A stretch of DNA of 40,424 nt from Porticoccaceae bacterium (GCA_029242085.1 JAQWUP010000081.1:1-40424); one strand, 5' to 3'; positions 28,307-38,624 are shown, counted from the first letter of the stretch. The notes: generated by a model from the letters alone, not told the origin. Numbers and translations: made by a program.

Positions 28307-29371
28307 TCATTTTGGTTCCTGCTGGCTCAGGGCAACCAGTTTAAAAGAGCCATTATTGGCGAGAACTTCAATATACCTGAAATAGTCCTTCGCTTTGTGC
28401 TCTAACGGAATAAAATTATTGACTACAAAAAGTGCTTGCCCAGTGTTTGCAAGTAATCGCTGGGCGGCACTGAGAAATTTAACCGTCATATCACCATCGA
28501 TGGAAAAGCCTTGGTGAAAGGGCGGATTGCACAGCACCATATCGAAACGCTGATTAATTTGATCCCCAGCATCTGCTGCGACAGTCGCCGTTTCAATTGC
28601 CAGGCGCTGGAGGTTGACAGCGGCGGCTGTCAGCGCCGCGGCATTATTGTCTGTTGCTACGATCTGGGTGAAACCATAGGGGCTGGCTTGAGCGGACAAA
28701 TAGCCGTAGCCACAACCCAGGTCCAACAGTGTTTTTGGCGCTGCGCTGTAGCGCGTTAGAAACTGCGGCAGGTGCTCGACCAGAAAAGCACTGCCACGAT
28801 CAATTTTTTCCCAGCCAAAGATGCCGGGTTTGCTATCGAGTGACAGACCCGCAATAGGTCGAGTCTGTGAATAATTTTTGTCGTCTAGCGGCGGCTGATC
28901 TGTTTTTTGAAGCTGCACGCTGGCTAAATAATGAGCGCCATGTTTCTCGGCAGCGGTTTTGTCACTAAAAAGTTTACAGGCTTGTTTCACATAGGTCTTA
29001 AGCCCATCATTTTTTTCGCCGGTTAATAGCAGCTGGCCATTTAGCTTAAGCAGCTTGGCCGCCTGATTAATGACATGGTGACTACTGGCGCGTTCTTTGG
29101 ATACTCGAAAGAGCAGGCTGTCAAAACTTTGGGGCTCCAGTGTTGAAAAATCAAAGTCATTAAAGACAATGTCAATATTAGCGGCTGCGGCACTTTGGCT
29201 AATATCGTAACGATTGCTGAATACTGCCGCGTTGCGCTGCTCTGAACTTCCCACCATTTGCCAATTCACATTGGCCCAGTTCTCGTCTGCCACAATAAGG
29301 CAGTTGCCGCCAATGCTTTGCAGTCGCTGTAACAGGAGTGCAACGCTTCTATCGGTAGGAGTTTGATTCAT
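28307..29371 (-). CDS. RsmC/RlmG-like rRNA guanine N2-methyltransferase
   Basis: Two-domain enzyme. The N-terminal half (VALLLQRLQSIGGNCLIVAD, FDSLLFRVSKERAS) is the degenerate methyltransferase-like fold of this family. The C-terminal catalytic half has KPGIFGWEKIDRGSAFLVEHL, the SAM motif TLLDLGCGYGYLSAQ, IVATDNNAAAL and the catalytic LCNPPFHQG (NPPF). The 354 residues sit between RsmC (343) and RlmG (378), so it methylates guanine either in 16S (G1207) or 23S rRNA; sequence alone does not decide. It overlaps rsuA by four bases (ATGA), forming an RNA-modification pair. Confidence 0.85.
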   Translation of the reverse strand: MNQTPTDRSVALLLQRLQSIGGNCLIVADENWANVNWQMVGSSEQRNAAVFSNRYDISQSAAAANIDIVFNDFDFSTLEPQSFDSLLFRVSKERASSHHVINQAAKLLKLNGQLLLTGEKNDGLKTYVKQACKLFSDKTAAEKHGAHYLASVQLQKTDQPPLDDKNYSQTRPIAGLSLDSKPGIFGWEKIDRGSAFLVEHLPQFLTRYSAAPKTLLDLGCGYGYLSAQASPYGFTQIVATDNNAAALTAAAVNLQRLAIETATVAADAGDQINQRFDMVLCNPPFHQGFSIDGDMTVKFLSAAQRLLANTGQALFVVNNFIPLEHKAKDYFRYIEVLANNGSFKLVALSQQEPK

Positions 29372-30062
29372 AAAATAGAGGCAACTTCCAACGCGGTGAG
29401 GGGACGATATTCACCAGATTCCAGCTCTGGATCCAGGACAATATCGCCCACTTTAAAGCGATGAAGGCTCACAACCTGATTGCCCAGTGCGGCAAATATT
29501 CGCTTCACCTGATGGTACTTGCCCTCAGCAATAGTCAGATTAATATTGTAGTCATCGACTATCTCCATCGTAGCCGGCATACAGCGATGCTTCTCGCCTT
29601 CCAGTATTACGCCTTCGGCAAGTTGTTGCGGATAGTCGGGAGTAATAGCTTCGGCCAATCCCACCTGATAGATCTTGGCGCAATCTGAGCGTGGTGAAGT
29701 CAGTCGATGGTTCCAATGACCATCGTCGGTGATCAGTAATAGTCCAGTGGTTTCGATATCTAGAAGCCCGGCAATTTGCAGTTCTTCACTGCGATGTTCA
29801 TACATCAAGCTAATCGCTGTCGGATTATGATTATCCTTGGTGACGGAGACAACGCCGGCAGGTTTGTTGAGCATAAAATAGCGCTTGCTGGCTTTGCTGA
29901 TGGTGGAGCCTTCAATAGTGACGTCCTGATCACTGTTGATTTTTTGTGCCGGGTTGCTGGCGACTTCGTCATCGATACAGACCACGCCATTTTTGATCAG
30001 GCGCTTTGCATCTGTGCGCGACAGATCTGTGGCATTGCTGATGTATTTATCGAGGCGCAGCA

Positions 30063-30063
<1 letters not shown>
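29368..30063 (-). CDS. rsuA: 16S rRNA pseudouridine-516 synthase RsuA, catalytic motif altered
   Basis: Makes pseudouridine 516 in 16S rRNA. The N-terminal S4 domain has MLRLDKYISNATDLSRTDAK, then YFMLNKPAGVVSVTKD, and the C-terminal EGKYHQVKRIFAALGN with GEYRPLTALE, all close to E. coli RsuA. Oddity: the catalytic motif, normally AGRLDIDTTGLL, reads AGLLDIETTGLL. The invariant Arg beside the catalytic Asp is Leu, codon CTT at 29764-29766 where CGT would be Arg, a one-base change. The Asp itself is kept. Length 231 is normal. Overlaps hemB by one base and the next gene by four. Confidence 0.92.
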
Positions 30064-31097
<1,034 letters not shown>

Positions 31098-31145
31098 TTA
31101 AAAGATCTGCTGCTTGCTGATTCTACAGTTTATCGCGGCTTTGGC

Positions 31146-32438
31146 TTAAAGTGTTGCAAAAACACGCTCTGCGGCATCCAGAGTATCTTGGATATCTTGA
31201 TCGCTATGAGCCGCTGACATAAAGCCAGCTTCATATGAGGCGGGAGCGAGATAGACGCCCTCTTGCAACATGCCGTGGAAAAATTTGGCAAAGCGCTCGG
31301 TATCGCACTTCATTACCTGAGAGTAGTTAATGATTTTTTCTTCTTCAGAAAAAAAGATACCCCACATAGTGCCCACATGATTGCTGGTTAAAGGTATGCC
31401 TGCAGCAGCGGCGCGCTCACAGAGACCTTCGACTAATCTAGCAGTGCGAGCAGATACGGGTGCCAGGAATCCCGGCTGTGAAACGAGGTTGAGCGTGGCC
31501 AGACCAGCAGCCATAGCAACCGGGTTACCCGACAATGTGCCGGCCTGGTAGACAGGGCCAAGGGGTGCAATATGTTGCATAATCTCGCGCTTGCCGCCAA
31601 AGGCCCCCACTGGCATGCCACCGCCAATCACCTTGCCTAGGCAAATTAAGTCGGCATCAATGCCATAGTAACCAATAGCGCCCTGCTGGCTGATGCGGAA
31701 TCCGGTCATAACTTCATCAATAATTAAGAGCGCCCCTCTGGCGGTACAGCATTCGCGCAGAGCTTCCAAAAATCCGGGAATCGGTGGTACGCAATTCATA
31801 TTGCCTACGACAGGCTCGACAATAATGCAAGCGACTTGATCGCCAATCTCAGCAAACGCCTGCTTTACCTGATCGATATCGTTGTAGGAGAGCGTCACTG
31901 TGTGGTCGGCGAGACAGTCTGGCACGCCAGGCGAGCTGGGTACGCCAAGGGTTAATGCTCCAGACCCTGCTTTAACCAGCAGAGAATCAGAGTGACCATG
32001 GTAGCAGCCTTCAAACTTGATGATTTTGTCGCGCCCGGTGTACCCGCGGGCGAGGCGAATGGCGCTCATAGTAGCTTCAGTACCGGAGTTGACCATGCGA
32101 ATCATCTCCATCCCGGGAACAATGGAACAAATCTTGTCGGCCAGTTCAATTTCAAGTTCGGTGGGGGTGCCAAAGGTCATGGCTTTTTCCAGCTGGGTTC
32201 GAATCGCGTCTAAAACATCTGCATGTCCATGACCAAGAAGCATAGGCCCCCAGGAGAGAACGTAGTCGGTATAACGTTTGCCATCGGCATCAAACATATA
32301 GGCGCCGCTGGCGCGATCAAAGAATAGTGGTGTGCCACCCACCGCACCAAAGGCACGCACCGGCGAGTTAACGCCCCCAGGAATATGTTTCTGAGCGGCG
32401 TCATAAAGGGTTTGGGAACGCGAAATCGAATCTATCAT
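31146..32438 (-). CDS. hemL: Glutamate-1-semialdehyde 2,1-aminomutase
   Basis: PLP enzyme producing 5-aminolevulinate in the C5 haem pathway. Conserved: [18 protein letters not shown] at the N-terminus, [47 protein letters not shown], and the PLP lysine at about residue 269 in [16 protein letters not shown]. The 430 residues match the family. The start has an AGGACA ribosome site. Upstream lies a 10-bp hairpin (32466-32489) and hemJ. Confidence 0.97.
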   Translation of the reverse strand: MIDSISRSQTLYDAAQKHIPGGVNSPVRAFGAVGGTPLFFDRASGAYMFDADGKRYTDYVLSWGPMLLGHGHADVLDAIRTQLEKAMTFGTPTELEIELADKICSIVPGMEMIRMVNSGTEATMSAIRLARGYTGRDKIIKFEGCYHGHSDSLLVKAGSGALTLGVPSSPGVPDCLADHTVTLSYNDIDQVKQAFAEIGDQVACIIVEPVVGNMNCVPPIPGFLEALRECCTARGALLIIDEVMTGFRISQQGAIGYYGIDADLICLGKVIGGGMPVGAFGGKREIMQHIAPLGPVYQAGTLSGNPVAMAAGLATLNLVSQPGFLAPVSARTARLVEGLCERAAAAGIPLTSNHVGTMWGIFFSEEEKIINYSQVMKCDTERFAKFFHGMLQEGVYLAPASYEAGFMSAAHSDQDIQDTLDAAERVFATL

Positions 32439-32465
32439 TAAGATGTCCTAATTGGGGTTTACTCT

Positions 32466-32489
32466 CCGATAAAAGTAATCTTTTACCGG
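32466..32489 (-). promoter_or_regulatory. 10-bp inverted repeat in the hemL leader
   Basis: Minus-strand RNA would read CCGGTAAAAG-ATTA-CTTTTATCGG, a 10-bp stem (one G-U pair) with a four-base loop, in the 82-base gap between hemJ and hemL. There is no U-run, so it is not a standard terminator. It may be an RNA processing or regulatory hairpin, or an operator. Confidence 0.5.
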
Positions 32490-32520
32490 ATCAAAGATAC
32501 GGAGCCTTCTAGTGGCCGGA

Positions 32521-32946
32521 TTAAAAGGGCTGAACAATCACCAAAATAACAATGGCGACCAAAAATAACACCGGCACCTCGTTGAATAGTCGGAAGTACA
32601 CATGGGATTTATCGTTGCTGTCATTCGCCAGCTTCTTCATATGGCCGAGACACATATAGTGGTAGCCGATTAGCAGAACTACCAGTATTGCTTTGATCTG
32701 AAACCAAGTCTGTGAAAGGTAGGCCTGCGGTGCCATGGACACTAACCAGAGCCCCAGCACAACAGTGGCAACCATTGAGGGGTTGGCTATGCCGCGATAC
32801 AGTTTGCGCTGCATAATCTTAAATCGCTCGATGCTGATTTGGTCTTCAGACATAGCGTGATAGACAAACAGCCTAGGCAGATAAAATAACGCCGCAAACC
32901 AGCAGATAACAGAAATAACATGAAAGGCTAGAACCCATTTGTACAT
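32521..32946 (-). CDS. hemJ: Protoporphyrinogen IX oxidase HemJ
   Basis: Inner-membrane oxidase for the penultimate haem step. Four transmembrane helices are visible in 141 residues: [52 protein letters not shown] and [15 protein letters not shown]. Typical HemJ features are the His in [32 protein letters not shown], and the Lys in FQIKAILV. Its place ahead of hemL and hemB supports the assignment. A TATAAT on the minus strand (33020-33025) is a candidate -10, with a poor -35. Confidence 0.93.
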   Translation of the reverse strand: MYKWVLAFHVISVICWFAALFYLPRLFVYHAMSEDQISIERFKIMQRKLYRGIANPSMVATVVLGLWLVSMAPQAYLSQTWFQIKAILVVLLIGYHYMCLGHMKKLANDSNDKSHVYFRLFNEVPVLFLVAIVILVIVQPF

Positions 32947-32963
32947 TTAATGCCTCGTTTAGT

Positions 32964-32986
32964 CCCTAGATGCACCGATACTAGGG
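32964..32986. repeat. Inverted repeat between divergent hemJ and argC
   Basis: CCCTAG and CTAGGG separated by 11 bases, 18 bases upstream of the hemJ start. It could be an operator or a leader hairpin. The same divergent gap holds overlapping -10-like sequences (TATTAT plus strand, TATAAT minus strand) at 33019-33025. Confidence 0.35.
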
Positions 32987-33066
32987 GTATGGGCATATCT
33001 GGCTGGAAGAGTTTGGGGTATTATAGGCGGCTGAAACGATTCTGGATATTTAAAAGCGAGGCTCAG

Positions 33067-34098
33067 GTGATTAAAATTGGCATAGTAGGTGGAACAGGCT
33101 ACACAGGGGCAGAGCTGCTGCGACTGTTGGCCGGGCATCCCAATGCTGATCTGGTAACTATTACCTCACGCAGCGAGAGTGGAGTGCCTGTTGCGCAGCT
33201 TTATCCCAACCTTAGAGGCATTGTAGATCTGCCTTTCACCGAGCCGGATATGGATAAGCTCGGCCAGTGCGATGTCGTGTTTTTTGCCACACCGCACGGT
33301 GTGGCTCAGAGTACGGTGCCGGCGATCTTAGCCGCAGGCGCTAAAGTTATTGATCTGTCCGCTGATTTTCGAATAAGAGATATTGAATTATGGGAAAAAT
33401 GGTATGGCCAGAGCCACGCTGCTCCTGAGCTGGTGGCCAACGCTGTGTACGGTCTTCCCGAGTACAACCGCGATGCCATTATTGATGCAGAGTTAGTTGC
33501 TTGCCCTGGCTGTTACCCAACCAGTATCCAGCTTGGCTTATTGCCCTTATTAGAGGCGGGCTGTGTTGATGTGCATGATCTAATTGCCAATTCAGCCTCT
33601 GGTGTCAGTGGCGCGGGCAGGCAGGCGAGCGTGGCTAATTTATTGTCTGAGGCCAGCGATAGTTTCAAAGCTTATGGTGCATCTGGCCATAGGCATCTGC
33701 CAGAAATTGAGCAGGGTCTGTCAGATATTGCGCAAAAAGAAGTGAGCCTTACCTTTGTGCCGCACCTGCTGCCGATCAATAGGGGCATCCACTCAACGAT
33801 ATATGCCAACCTGATAGACACAGATGTGGATGTTCAGGCATTGTTTGAAGCGCGCTTTGCCAATGAGCCCTTTGTCGATGTATTGCCCGCGGGCAGTCAC
33901 CCTGAAACCCGCACTGTGCGTGGCTCCAACTTCTGTCGTATCGCGGTGCATCGTCCCGGTGACGGCAACAGGGTAGTGGTGCTCGTGGTTGAGGATAATC
34001 TCACTAAAGGTGCTTCAGGTCAGGCTATACAATGTATGAATCTGATGTTTGGTCTACCGGAAATGAGCGGTTTAAAACTGCCCGGATTAATGCCCTGA
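33067..34098 (+). CDS. argC: N-acetyl-gamma-glutamyl-phosphate reductase ArgC
   Basis: NADPH-dependent third step of arginine synthesis. The GTG start at 33067, with GAGG five bases upstream, gives (V)[17 protein letters not shown], the standard N-terminus with the GxxGYTG nucleotide loop. Starts further upstream (to 32950) add an unrelated head. The catalytic Cys is in [19 protein letters not shown]; also [33 protein letters not shown] and the C-terminal [15 protein letters not shown]-type segment. The 343 residues match. The stop overlaps the next ATG by one base. Confidence 0.96.
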   Translation: MIKIGIVGGTGYTGAELLRLLAGHPNADLVTITSRSESGVPVAQLYPNLRGIVDLPFTEPDMDKLGQCDVVFFATPHGVAQSTVPAILAAGAKVIDLSADFRIRDIELWEKWYGQSHAAPELVANAVYGLPEYNRDAIIDAELVACPGCYPTSIQLGLLPLLEAGCVDVHDLIANSASGVSGAGRQASVANLLSEASDSFKAYGASGHRHLPEIEQGLSDIAQKEVSLTFVPHLLPINRGIHSTIYANLIDTDVDVQALFEARFANEPFVDVLPAGSHPETRTVRGSNFCRIAVHRPGDGNRVVVLVVEDNLTKGASGQAIQCMNLMFGLPEMSGLKLPGLMP

Positions 34099-34802
34099 TG
34101 ACGGAGCGCAAGCCGATTGTTATCACATATAGGCCTGGCCAAGGTTACTGGTTAGTCGGCGGTTTTGTAGTTGTGGTTATAGTTACTCTGTTTTTAGGTC
34201 GATACTGGGGCAGCAAAATTTTCGATCGCGAAATGCTCGAAAAGGTAGAGCTAGAAAAAAGAACCGTGCAACTCGAAACTGAGTTGATAGAGAACAATCG
34301 CAATCTGAGCCGTTTAAAGCTTAGTTCAGAGGTAGATGCGGTCGCCTTGGAGAATACAAGGCAGGAAATGATTGGGCTGCAGCGTCAGATATATCGGCGC
34401 GGAGAGGAGTTAAAACTTTATCAGGAACTGTTACAGGACAAAAATCAGCCCAAGGGCCTGTCTGTCAGTGACTTAAATCTGGTTGCGATGGACGATGGGC
34501 GGTTTAAGTATCGCTGGGTTGCGCGCCAGAAAACGGTAAAAATGCAAACCCTGAGTGTCTATTCTGAAATGTGGGTACTGGGTACTCAGGGCGACCAAGA
34601 GGTTAGCCTGCCCTTGGATACGCTGGATGATCAGGTTAAAAAGCTGCCGATTAAACTTGAGTTTAAATATTTCTCAATCAATCAGGGCATCGTGCAGTTG
34701 CCTGAAGGCTTTGAACCTGAACAGGTCAGAATCACGTTGAGATATACTTGGATGAAAGAAGCACAATCCGATCAAAAGTTTGATTGGAAACTTGAGGAAT
34801 AA
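34098..34802 (+). CDS. DUF6776 membrane protein with coiled coil
   Basis: Function unknown. The ATG at 34098 overlaps the argC stop (TGATG). A short Arg/Lys-containing N-terminus precedes one transmembrane helix (YWLVGGFVVVVIVTLFLG), then a coiled coil of about 90 residues (MLEKVELEKRTVQLETELIE onwards), and a beta-rich C-terminal domain ending YTWMKEAQSDQKFDWKLEE. The whole C-terminal part is probably periplasmic. The same kind of gene sits between argC and bactofilin in Pseudomonas, so a partnership with bactofilin or the cell wall is plausible (inference). Confidence 0.82.
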   Translation: MTERKPIVITYRPGQGYWLVGGFVVVVIVTLFLGRYWGSKIFDREMLEKVELEKRTVQLETELIENNRNLSRLKLSSEVDAVALENTRQEMIGLQRQIYRRGEELKLYQELLQDKNQPKGLSVSDLNLVAMDDGRFKYRWVARQKTVKMQTLSVYSEMWVLGTQGDQEVSLPLDTLDDQVKKLPIKLEFKYFSINQGIVQLPEGFEPEQVRITLRYTWMKEAQSDQKFDWKLEE

Positions 34803-34805
34803 AAA

Positions 34806-35258
34806 ATGTTTGGTATAAAAAGTGGTGATAGCCACGGTCCATTCTCTCTGGGATCTACAACTTTGATTGCCAGAGGAACTGAGTTGGAAGGGGATTTAAA
34901 CTTTAAAGGCAGCCTGGAAGTAGAGGGCTCCATTACAGGAAATATTCTCTCCGAAGATGAAGATGCCCGTATAAGAATCTTGCAGGGCGGCTCGGTTAAA
35001 GGTGATGTCTGGGTGGCAACCGTGTTGGTTAATGGCCATGTAACAGGTGATATCTATGCCAGCAAGCAGGCCAAACTGGCGTCGCAGGCAGTCGTCGAAG
35101 GTAATGTGCATTACAATTTGATTGAAATTGAAAAAGGCGCAGAGGTAGTGGGCAGTTTCGTCCATGAGCAGCCTCAAACTAATGTATCGGCTTTCCCTAA
35201 AGATGGGCGAGCTGAAGAAACGGCTGATTCGGCCAAAAAGGCTGAAAAGCAACTGTAA
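34806..35258 (+). CDS. Bactofilin (DUF583 polymer-forming cytoskeletal protein)
   Basis: Self-assembling cytoskeletal protein with a beta-helix core that scaffolds wall enzymes at particular cell sites. The core runs from about residue 15 to 120: TLIARGTELEGDLNFKGSLE, then VEGSITGNILSEDE, GGSVKGDVWVATVLVNGHVT and LASQAVVEGNVHYN, with the regular hydrophobic/Gly repeat of bactofilins. The C-terminal 25 residues are charged and disordered. Three bases after DUF6776 and 24 before erpA. Its nearby wall genes (mepM, anmK) fit the family's known ties to peptidoglycan enzymes. Confidence 0.93.
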   Translation: MFGIKSGDSHGPFSLGSTTLIARGTELEGDLNFKGSLEVEGSITGNILSEDEDARIRILQGGSVKGDVWVATVLVNGHVTGDIYASKQAKLASQAVVEGNVHYNLIEIEKGAEVVGSFVHEQPQTNVSAFPKDGRAEETADSAKKAEKQL

Positions 35259-35282
35259 TCTGTTATAGGACATGGAGAGGAT

Positions 35283-35636
35283 ATGTCAGGAATTCAAACA
35301 TTTACACCCACTGCACTAGAGGTCACTGATCGCGCGGTAGCCAAAGTGCAAAGTCTAAAAACCGAGGAAGATAACGACGAGCTAAAGCTTCGTGTCTATG
35401 TTACCGGTGGCGGCTGTTCGGGTTTTCAATACGGGTTTTCATTTGAGGACTTGATGGCCGAAGACGATACGCCAGTGTCTCGAGATGGCGTTACTGTGTT
35501 AATCGACTCGCTGAGCTTTCAGTATCTCGCTGGATCGACAGTGGATTATGAAGAGGGGCTGATGGGCTCCAGATTTATAATTACTAATCCCAATGCTTCA
35601 ACTACTTGCGGATGTGGGGCCTCTTTCTCGATTTAA
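35283..35636 (+). CDS. erpA: Iron-sulfur cluster insertion protein ErpA
   Basis: A-type Fe-S carrier delivering clusters to targets such as IspG. The three cluster cysteines are present: Cys45 in [14 protein letters not shown], and Cys109 and Cys111 in [11 protein letters not shown]. The 117 residues match E. coli ErpA (114). A GGAGAGG ribosome site lies upstream. Position after bactofilin and before anmK is shared with Pseudomonas. Confidence 0.96.
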   Translation: MSGIQTFTPTALEVTDRAVAKVQSLKTEEDNDELKLRVYVTGGGCSGFQYGFSFEDLMAEDDTPVSRDGVTVLIDSLSFQYLAGSTVDYEEGLMGSRFIITNPNASTTCGCGASFSI

Positions 35637-35651
35637 AAAGGATGTTCGATA

Positions 35652-36116
35652 ATGAAAAAGATTTTCATCGTTTTGCTACTCGCATTTTCAACACTGTCCT
35701 ACGCTCTGGACATTGAGGTCCTGCCAACCGCCGCTGAAGTCACAGAATCACAGGCGATTGGGCTGGTTGCTCGTGTCGACTTTGAGCAGGCGGATTAACT
35801 TCTTGGGGCTCTCGAGCGCGCCGAGCAATACTATCAGCAAGAGGGCATGAGCCTCAGCCATTCCCCGGTAGCCTTTGTGGTATTTGGTTCACCAGTGGCC
35901 ATTTTTTTCAAAGAAAACTACCAAGATAATAAAAAAGTTGTCGATCTGGCGGCCAAGTTAACCGCACTCAATGTGATTGATATAAAGGTCTGTGAATTCG
36001 GCTATATCAACGAGGGTCTGGATAGCAGTAGCTTACTGCCCTTTGTTACTACCGTGCCTTTTGGCCCAAAAGAGTTGAGTCGCTTAATCAAAGAAGAAAA
36101 GTATAGTTACTTCTGA
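35652..36116 (+). pseudogene. DsrE-like secreted protein gene with one internal stop
   Basis: The frame from ATG 35652 starts with a good signal peptide (MKKIFIVLLLAFSTLSYAL), then LDIEVLPTAAEVTESQAIGL and VARVDFEQAD, and hits TAA at 35796-35798. The same frame goes on without interruption to 36116: LLGALERAEQYYQQEG, VAFVVFGSPVAIFFKENYQD, NKKVVDLAAKLTALNVIDIKVCEFGYIN, ending IKEEKYSYF. Read through, it is 154 residues. The second half resembles DsrE/DsrF-like sulfur-relay proteins (a VVFGSPVA strand and one Cys in KVCEFG); confidence in that family is moderate. Only one lesion separates it from an intact gene, so a sequencing error or very recent loss are both possible. It sits 15 bases after erpA, probably in the same transcript. 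Confidence 0.75.
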
Positions 36117-36129
36117 GCGCTGTTGGTTC

Positions 36130-37242
36130 TCAGGGTAAATAGACCGCACCCAAGATAGTTTCTCTCACAGCACCGGTTACCGCGGGTAAATTTCCGGGCT
36201 TATTTTCTATTCGTTGTTTGGCCAGCCAGGCAAAGGCGCAGGCTTCTACCCAGTTTGGGTCTAGCCCCAGCTGAGCCGTGGACTGCAATTCAACATTGTG
36301 CAGGCAGCTTTGCAATTGCGCCATCAGTTGACTGTTAAAGGCGCCGCCACCGCAGACAAAAACTTCATCTATAGCTGTATCGAGATTATTAATACAGTCC
36401 GCCAGAGTTTGGGCGGTGAATGCGGTGACTGTTGCCTGAATATCTTCTGCAGACAGGTTAAATTGTTGTAGCTGCTGTTCCAGCCAAGGCAGATTAAACT
36501 CTTCACGCCCCGTACTCTTAGGTGCCGACTGAGCTAAAAATGGGTGAGCTTTAAGTTGACTTAAAAGCGCATCGTCCACAGTTCCGCTAGCACCCCAGTT
36601 GCCATCATTGTCATAGGCATCGCCGGTATGCTTTTGGCACCAGGCGTCCAACAGCATATTGCCGGGTCCTGTATCAAATCCACTGCAGTCACCATTGGTC
36701 TTTAAAATGGTGATATTGGCAATACCACCAATATTGGCGACCACGCGATTTTTTTGTGGGCTGAAAAAAAGTTGGCGATGAAAAGCGGGTACCAGAGGCG
36801 CGCCCTGGCCGCCCAGCGCCAAATCTTTACGCCGAAAGTCCGCAGCAACAGAGCAGCCGCTGCGGGCGGCAATAATATTGGCATCGCCAATTTGTTGGCT
36901 GTAGCCATTTTCTGTTTGGTTGGGAACGGAATGACGAACGGTTTGGCCATGGGAGCCGATGGCAATGATCTTGTCGGCACTCAGATTAAGTTTGTCCATC
37001 AGTCCCAGGGCTGCATCGGCAAATAGCTCACCCAGAGCGCGGTCAGTTTCAGCGTAGAGTTGCACCGTATCTCTGCCCGGAAGGCAGAGGTTCAAAATAT
37101 CTTTGCGCAGCTGCTCGGGAATAGGATGGCTATGGCTACCAATGAGTTTTAGCTGCCCAGCACTAAAGTCGACTGCCGCGGCATCAATACTATCAATGCT
37201 GGTACCCGACATAAGGCCTATATAAGTATTCGCCTCGCTCAT
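36130..37242 (-). CDS. anmK: Anhydro-N-acetylmuramic acid kinase AnmK
   Basis: Cleaves and phosphorylates anhydroMurNAc to MurNAc-6-P, recycling cell wall in the cytosol. ATG 37242 begins MSEANTYIGLMSGTSIDSID, the family's ATP-binding start; a longer frame from 37350 would overlap mepM. Further motifs: GSHGQTVRH, VAADFRRKDLALGGQGAPLVP, ANIGGIANIT, FDTGPGNMLLDAW and VFVCGGGAFN. The 370 residues are normal (E. coli 369). Four bases after mepM, so wall hydrolysis and recycling are coupled. Confidence 0.96.
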   Translation of the reverse strand: MSEANTYIGLMSGTSIDSIDAAAVDFSAGQLKLIGSHSHPIPEQLRKDILNLCLPGRDTVQLYAETDRALGELFADAALGLMDKLNLSADKIIAIGSHGQTVRHSVPNQTENGYSQQIGDANIIAARSGCSVAADFRRKDLALGGQGAPLVPAFHRQLFFSPQKNRVVANIGGIANITILKTNGDCSGFDTGPGNMLLDAWCQKHTGDAYDNDGNWGASGTVDDALLSQLKAHPFLAQSAPKSTGREEFNLPWLEQQLQQFNLSAEDIQATVTAFTAQTLADCINNLDTAIDEVFVCGGGAFNSQLMAQLQSCLHNVELQSTAQLGLDPNWVEACAFAWLAKQRIENKPGNLPAVTGAVRETILGAVYLP

Positions 37243-37246
37243 TGGT

Positions 37247-38590
37247 CTAGTTGGCGCTGACACTGGCGTTTTCGCTCTGCGCGGAAGCCAGTTGTGTCGC
37301 CGCCTGATATTCCGCGAGCTGTGCCAGTATTGGATTGGTGCTTCGGACAAAAGCTTGCTTCTCTGCCTTAGCTATAGGACGAGCCTGAGGTAGCTTTACT
37401 GTGCGCGGGTTGCGATGGACACCATTGACTAAAAATTCATAATGTAGATGCGGACCTGTGGCATAACCTGTTGAGCCGACAGTGCCTATCAGCTGTCGCT
37501 GTCGAACGCTTTGACCCCTGCGGACTTTCTTATTATTGAGATGCAGATATTTGGTGACATAGGTCTGACCGTGCTGAACAAATACATAGTTGCCATTGGC
37601 TTTGCTATAACCGGCTGCTGTGACCTTGCCATCGCCAGCCGCATAAACAGGTGTGCCTCTAGGGGCCGCATAGTCAACGCCGCGATGAGCTTTAATCTTT
37701 TTATGGATGGGGTGTTTGCGCCTCAGGTTAAAGCCGGAGCTGATACGGAAAATATCTAGAGGTGTGCGCAGAAAAGCCTTGCGCATGCTAAGGCCGTTGG
37801 GGGTGTAGTAATTGCTAAGTCCCTTGGCGTTTTTATAGCGTACGGCCTGATAGGTTTTACCGCGATTAGTAAAGGCAGCGGCGATGATATTACCTGACGG
37901 CAGTTTTTCACCGTCTATATACCTGTCTTCGAATAGCAGTGAAAACGAGTCGCCAGGGCGAATATCAAAAACAAAATCAATATCCCAGCCAAAGATATTG
38001 GCCAGCTCCATAATAAGCTTATCGGGTAGGCTAGCTTTCTTGGCCGACAAATAAAGGGAGTCGGAAATTATTCCCTCTCGGTAGCTCAGTAACACCTCGG
38101 GTTCGCGCAGGTGTTTCTCGGCACTATAGCTGTCGTTAGTGCGAGTAAAAATCAGACTCTCCAGCGGTGATTTAATATAGTGCAGCACGGCGAGTTGGTC
38201 CTTACTATCTACACCAAAACGAAATTTCTCTCCAGGATAGAGGTTGCGTAATGATTTTCCCTGTTTCGATGAGGAGATTTGGTAGACATCTTTGGCGCTG
38301 AGTTTTGCGCGCTGAAAAATCAATGACAGACTGTCGCCGTTAGCTACTTTCTGCTCTTTCCAAAATAGCTCCAAATCTTGAGGTGTTGCTACCAAGTCCT
38401 CGGGAGCAGGTTCTTGAACATTGAGAGGGATGGATTCAGCGAATTGACGTCTATTATCGACATCAGTTTGAGGGTAGAGCAGCACAGCGAGTAGGCATCC
38501 TGTCACGGCCGCAGCGAACATCAGATGCCGCCGAGGAAATTCTTGCGCCATTGAAAGCAATGAGTGACCTACCTTTTGCATTTTTTTCAT
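37247..38590 (-). CDS. mepM: M23 family murein DD-endopeptidase (MepM-like)
   Basis: Cuts peptidoglycan cross-links in the periplasm to let the wall grow. An N-terminal membrane anchor (HLMFAAAVTGCLLAVLLYP) is followed by a LysM/OapA-like region (VANGDSLSLIFQRAKLSAKD, about residues 80-130), a linker domain with DFVFDIRPGDSFSLLFE, and the C-terminal LytM/M23 domain. Zn ligands are His302 and Asp306 (HRGVDYAAPRGTPVYA) and His383 in HLHYEF, with His381 the catalytic partner. The 447 residues are similar to E. coli MepM (440). It is followed by anmK and diverges from tyrS; this order matches Pseudomonas. Confidence 0.94.
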   Translation of the reverse strand: MKKMQKVGHSLLSMAQEFPRRHLMFAAAVTGCLLAVLLYPQTDVDNRRQFAESIPLNVQEPAPEDLVATPQDLELFWKEQKVANGDSLSLIFQRAKLSAKDVYQISSSKQGKSLRNLYPGEKFRFGVDSKDQLAVLHYIKSPLESLIFTRTNDSYSAEKHLREPEVLLSYREGIISDSLYLSAKKASLPDKLIMELANIFGWDIDFVFDIRPGDSFSLLFEDRYIDGEKLPSGNIIAAAFTNRGKTYQAVRYKNAKGLSNYYTPNGLSMRKAFLRTPLDIFRISSGFNLRRKHPIHKKIKAHRGVDYAAPRGTPVYAAGDGKVTAAGYSKANGNYVFVQHGQTYVTKYLHLNNKKVRRGQSVRQRQLIGTVGSTGYATGPHLHYEFLVNGVHRNPRTVKLPQARPIAKAEKQAFVRSTNPILAQLAEYQAATQLASAQSENASVSAN

Positions 38591-38624
38591 TGAGCTAGAA
38601 CACCAACAATTTGATCTTCACGCA

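Noticed and set aside
32950-33066. argC start at 32950
   Set aside because: The added residues are not part of the family; GTG 33067 has a good ribosome site and gives normal length.
35796-35798. Recoding (selenocysteine or pyrrolysine) at the internal stop
   Set aside because: The stop is TAA, not TGA or TAG, so those mechanisms do not apply.
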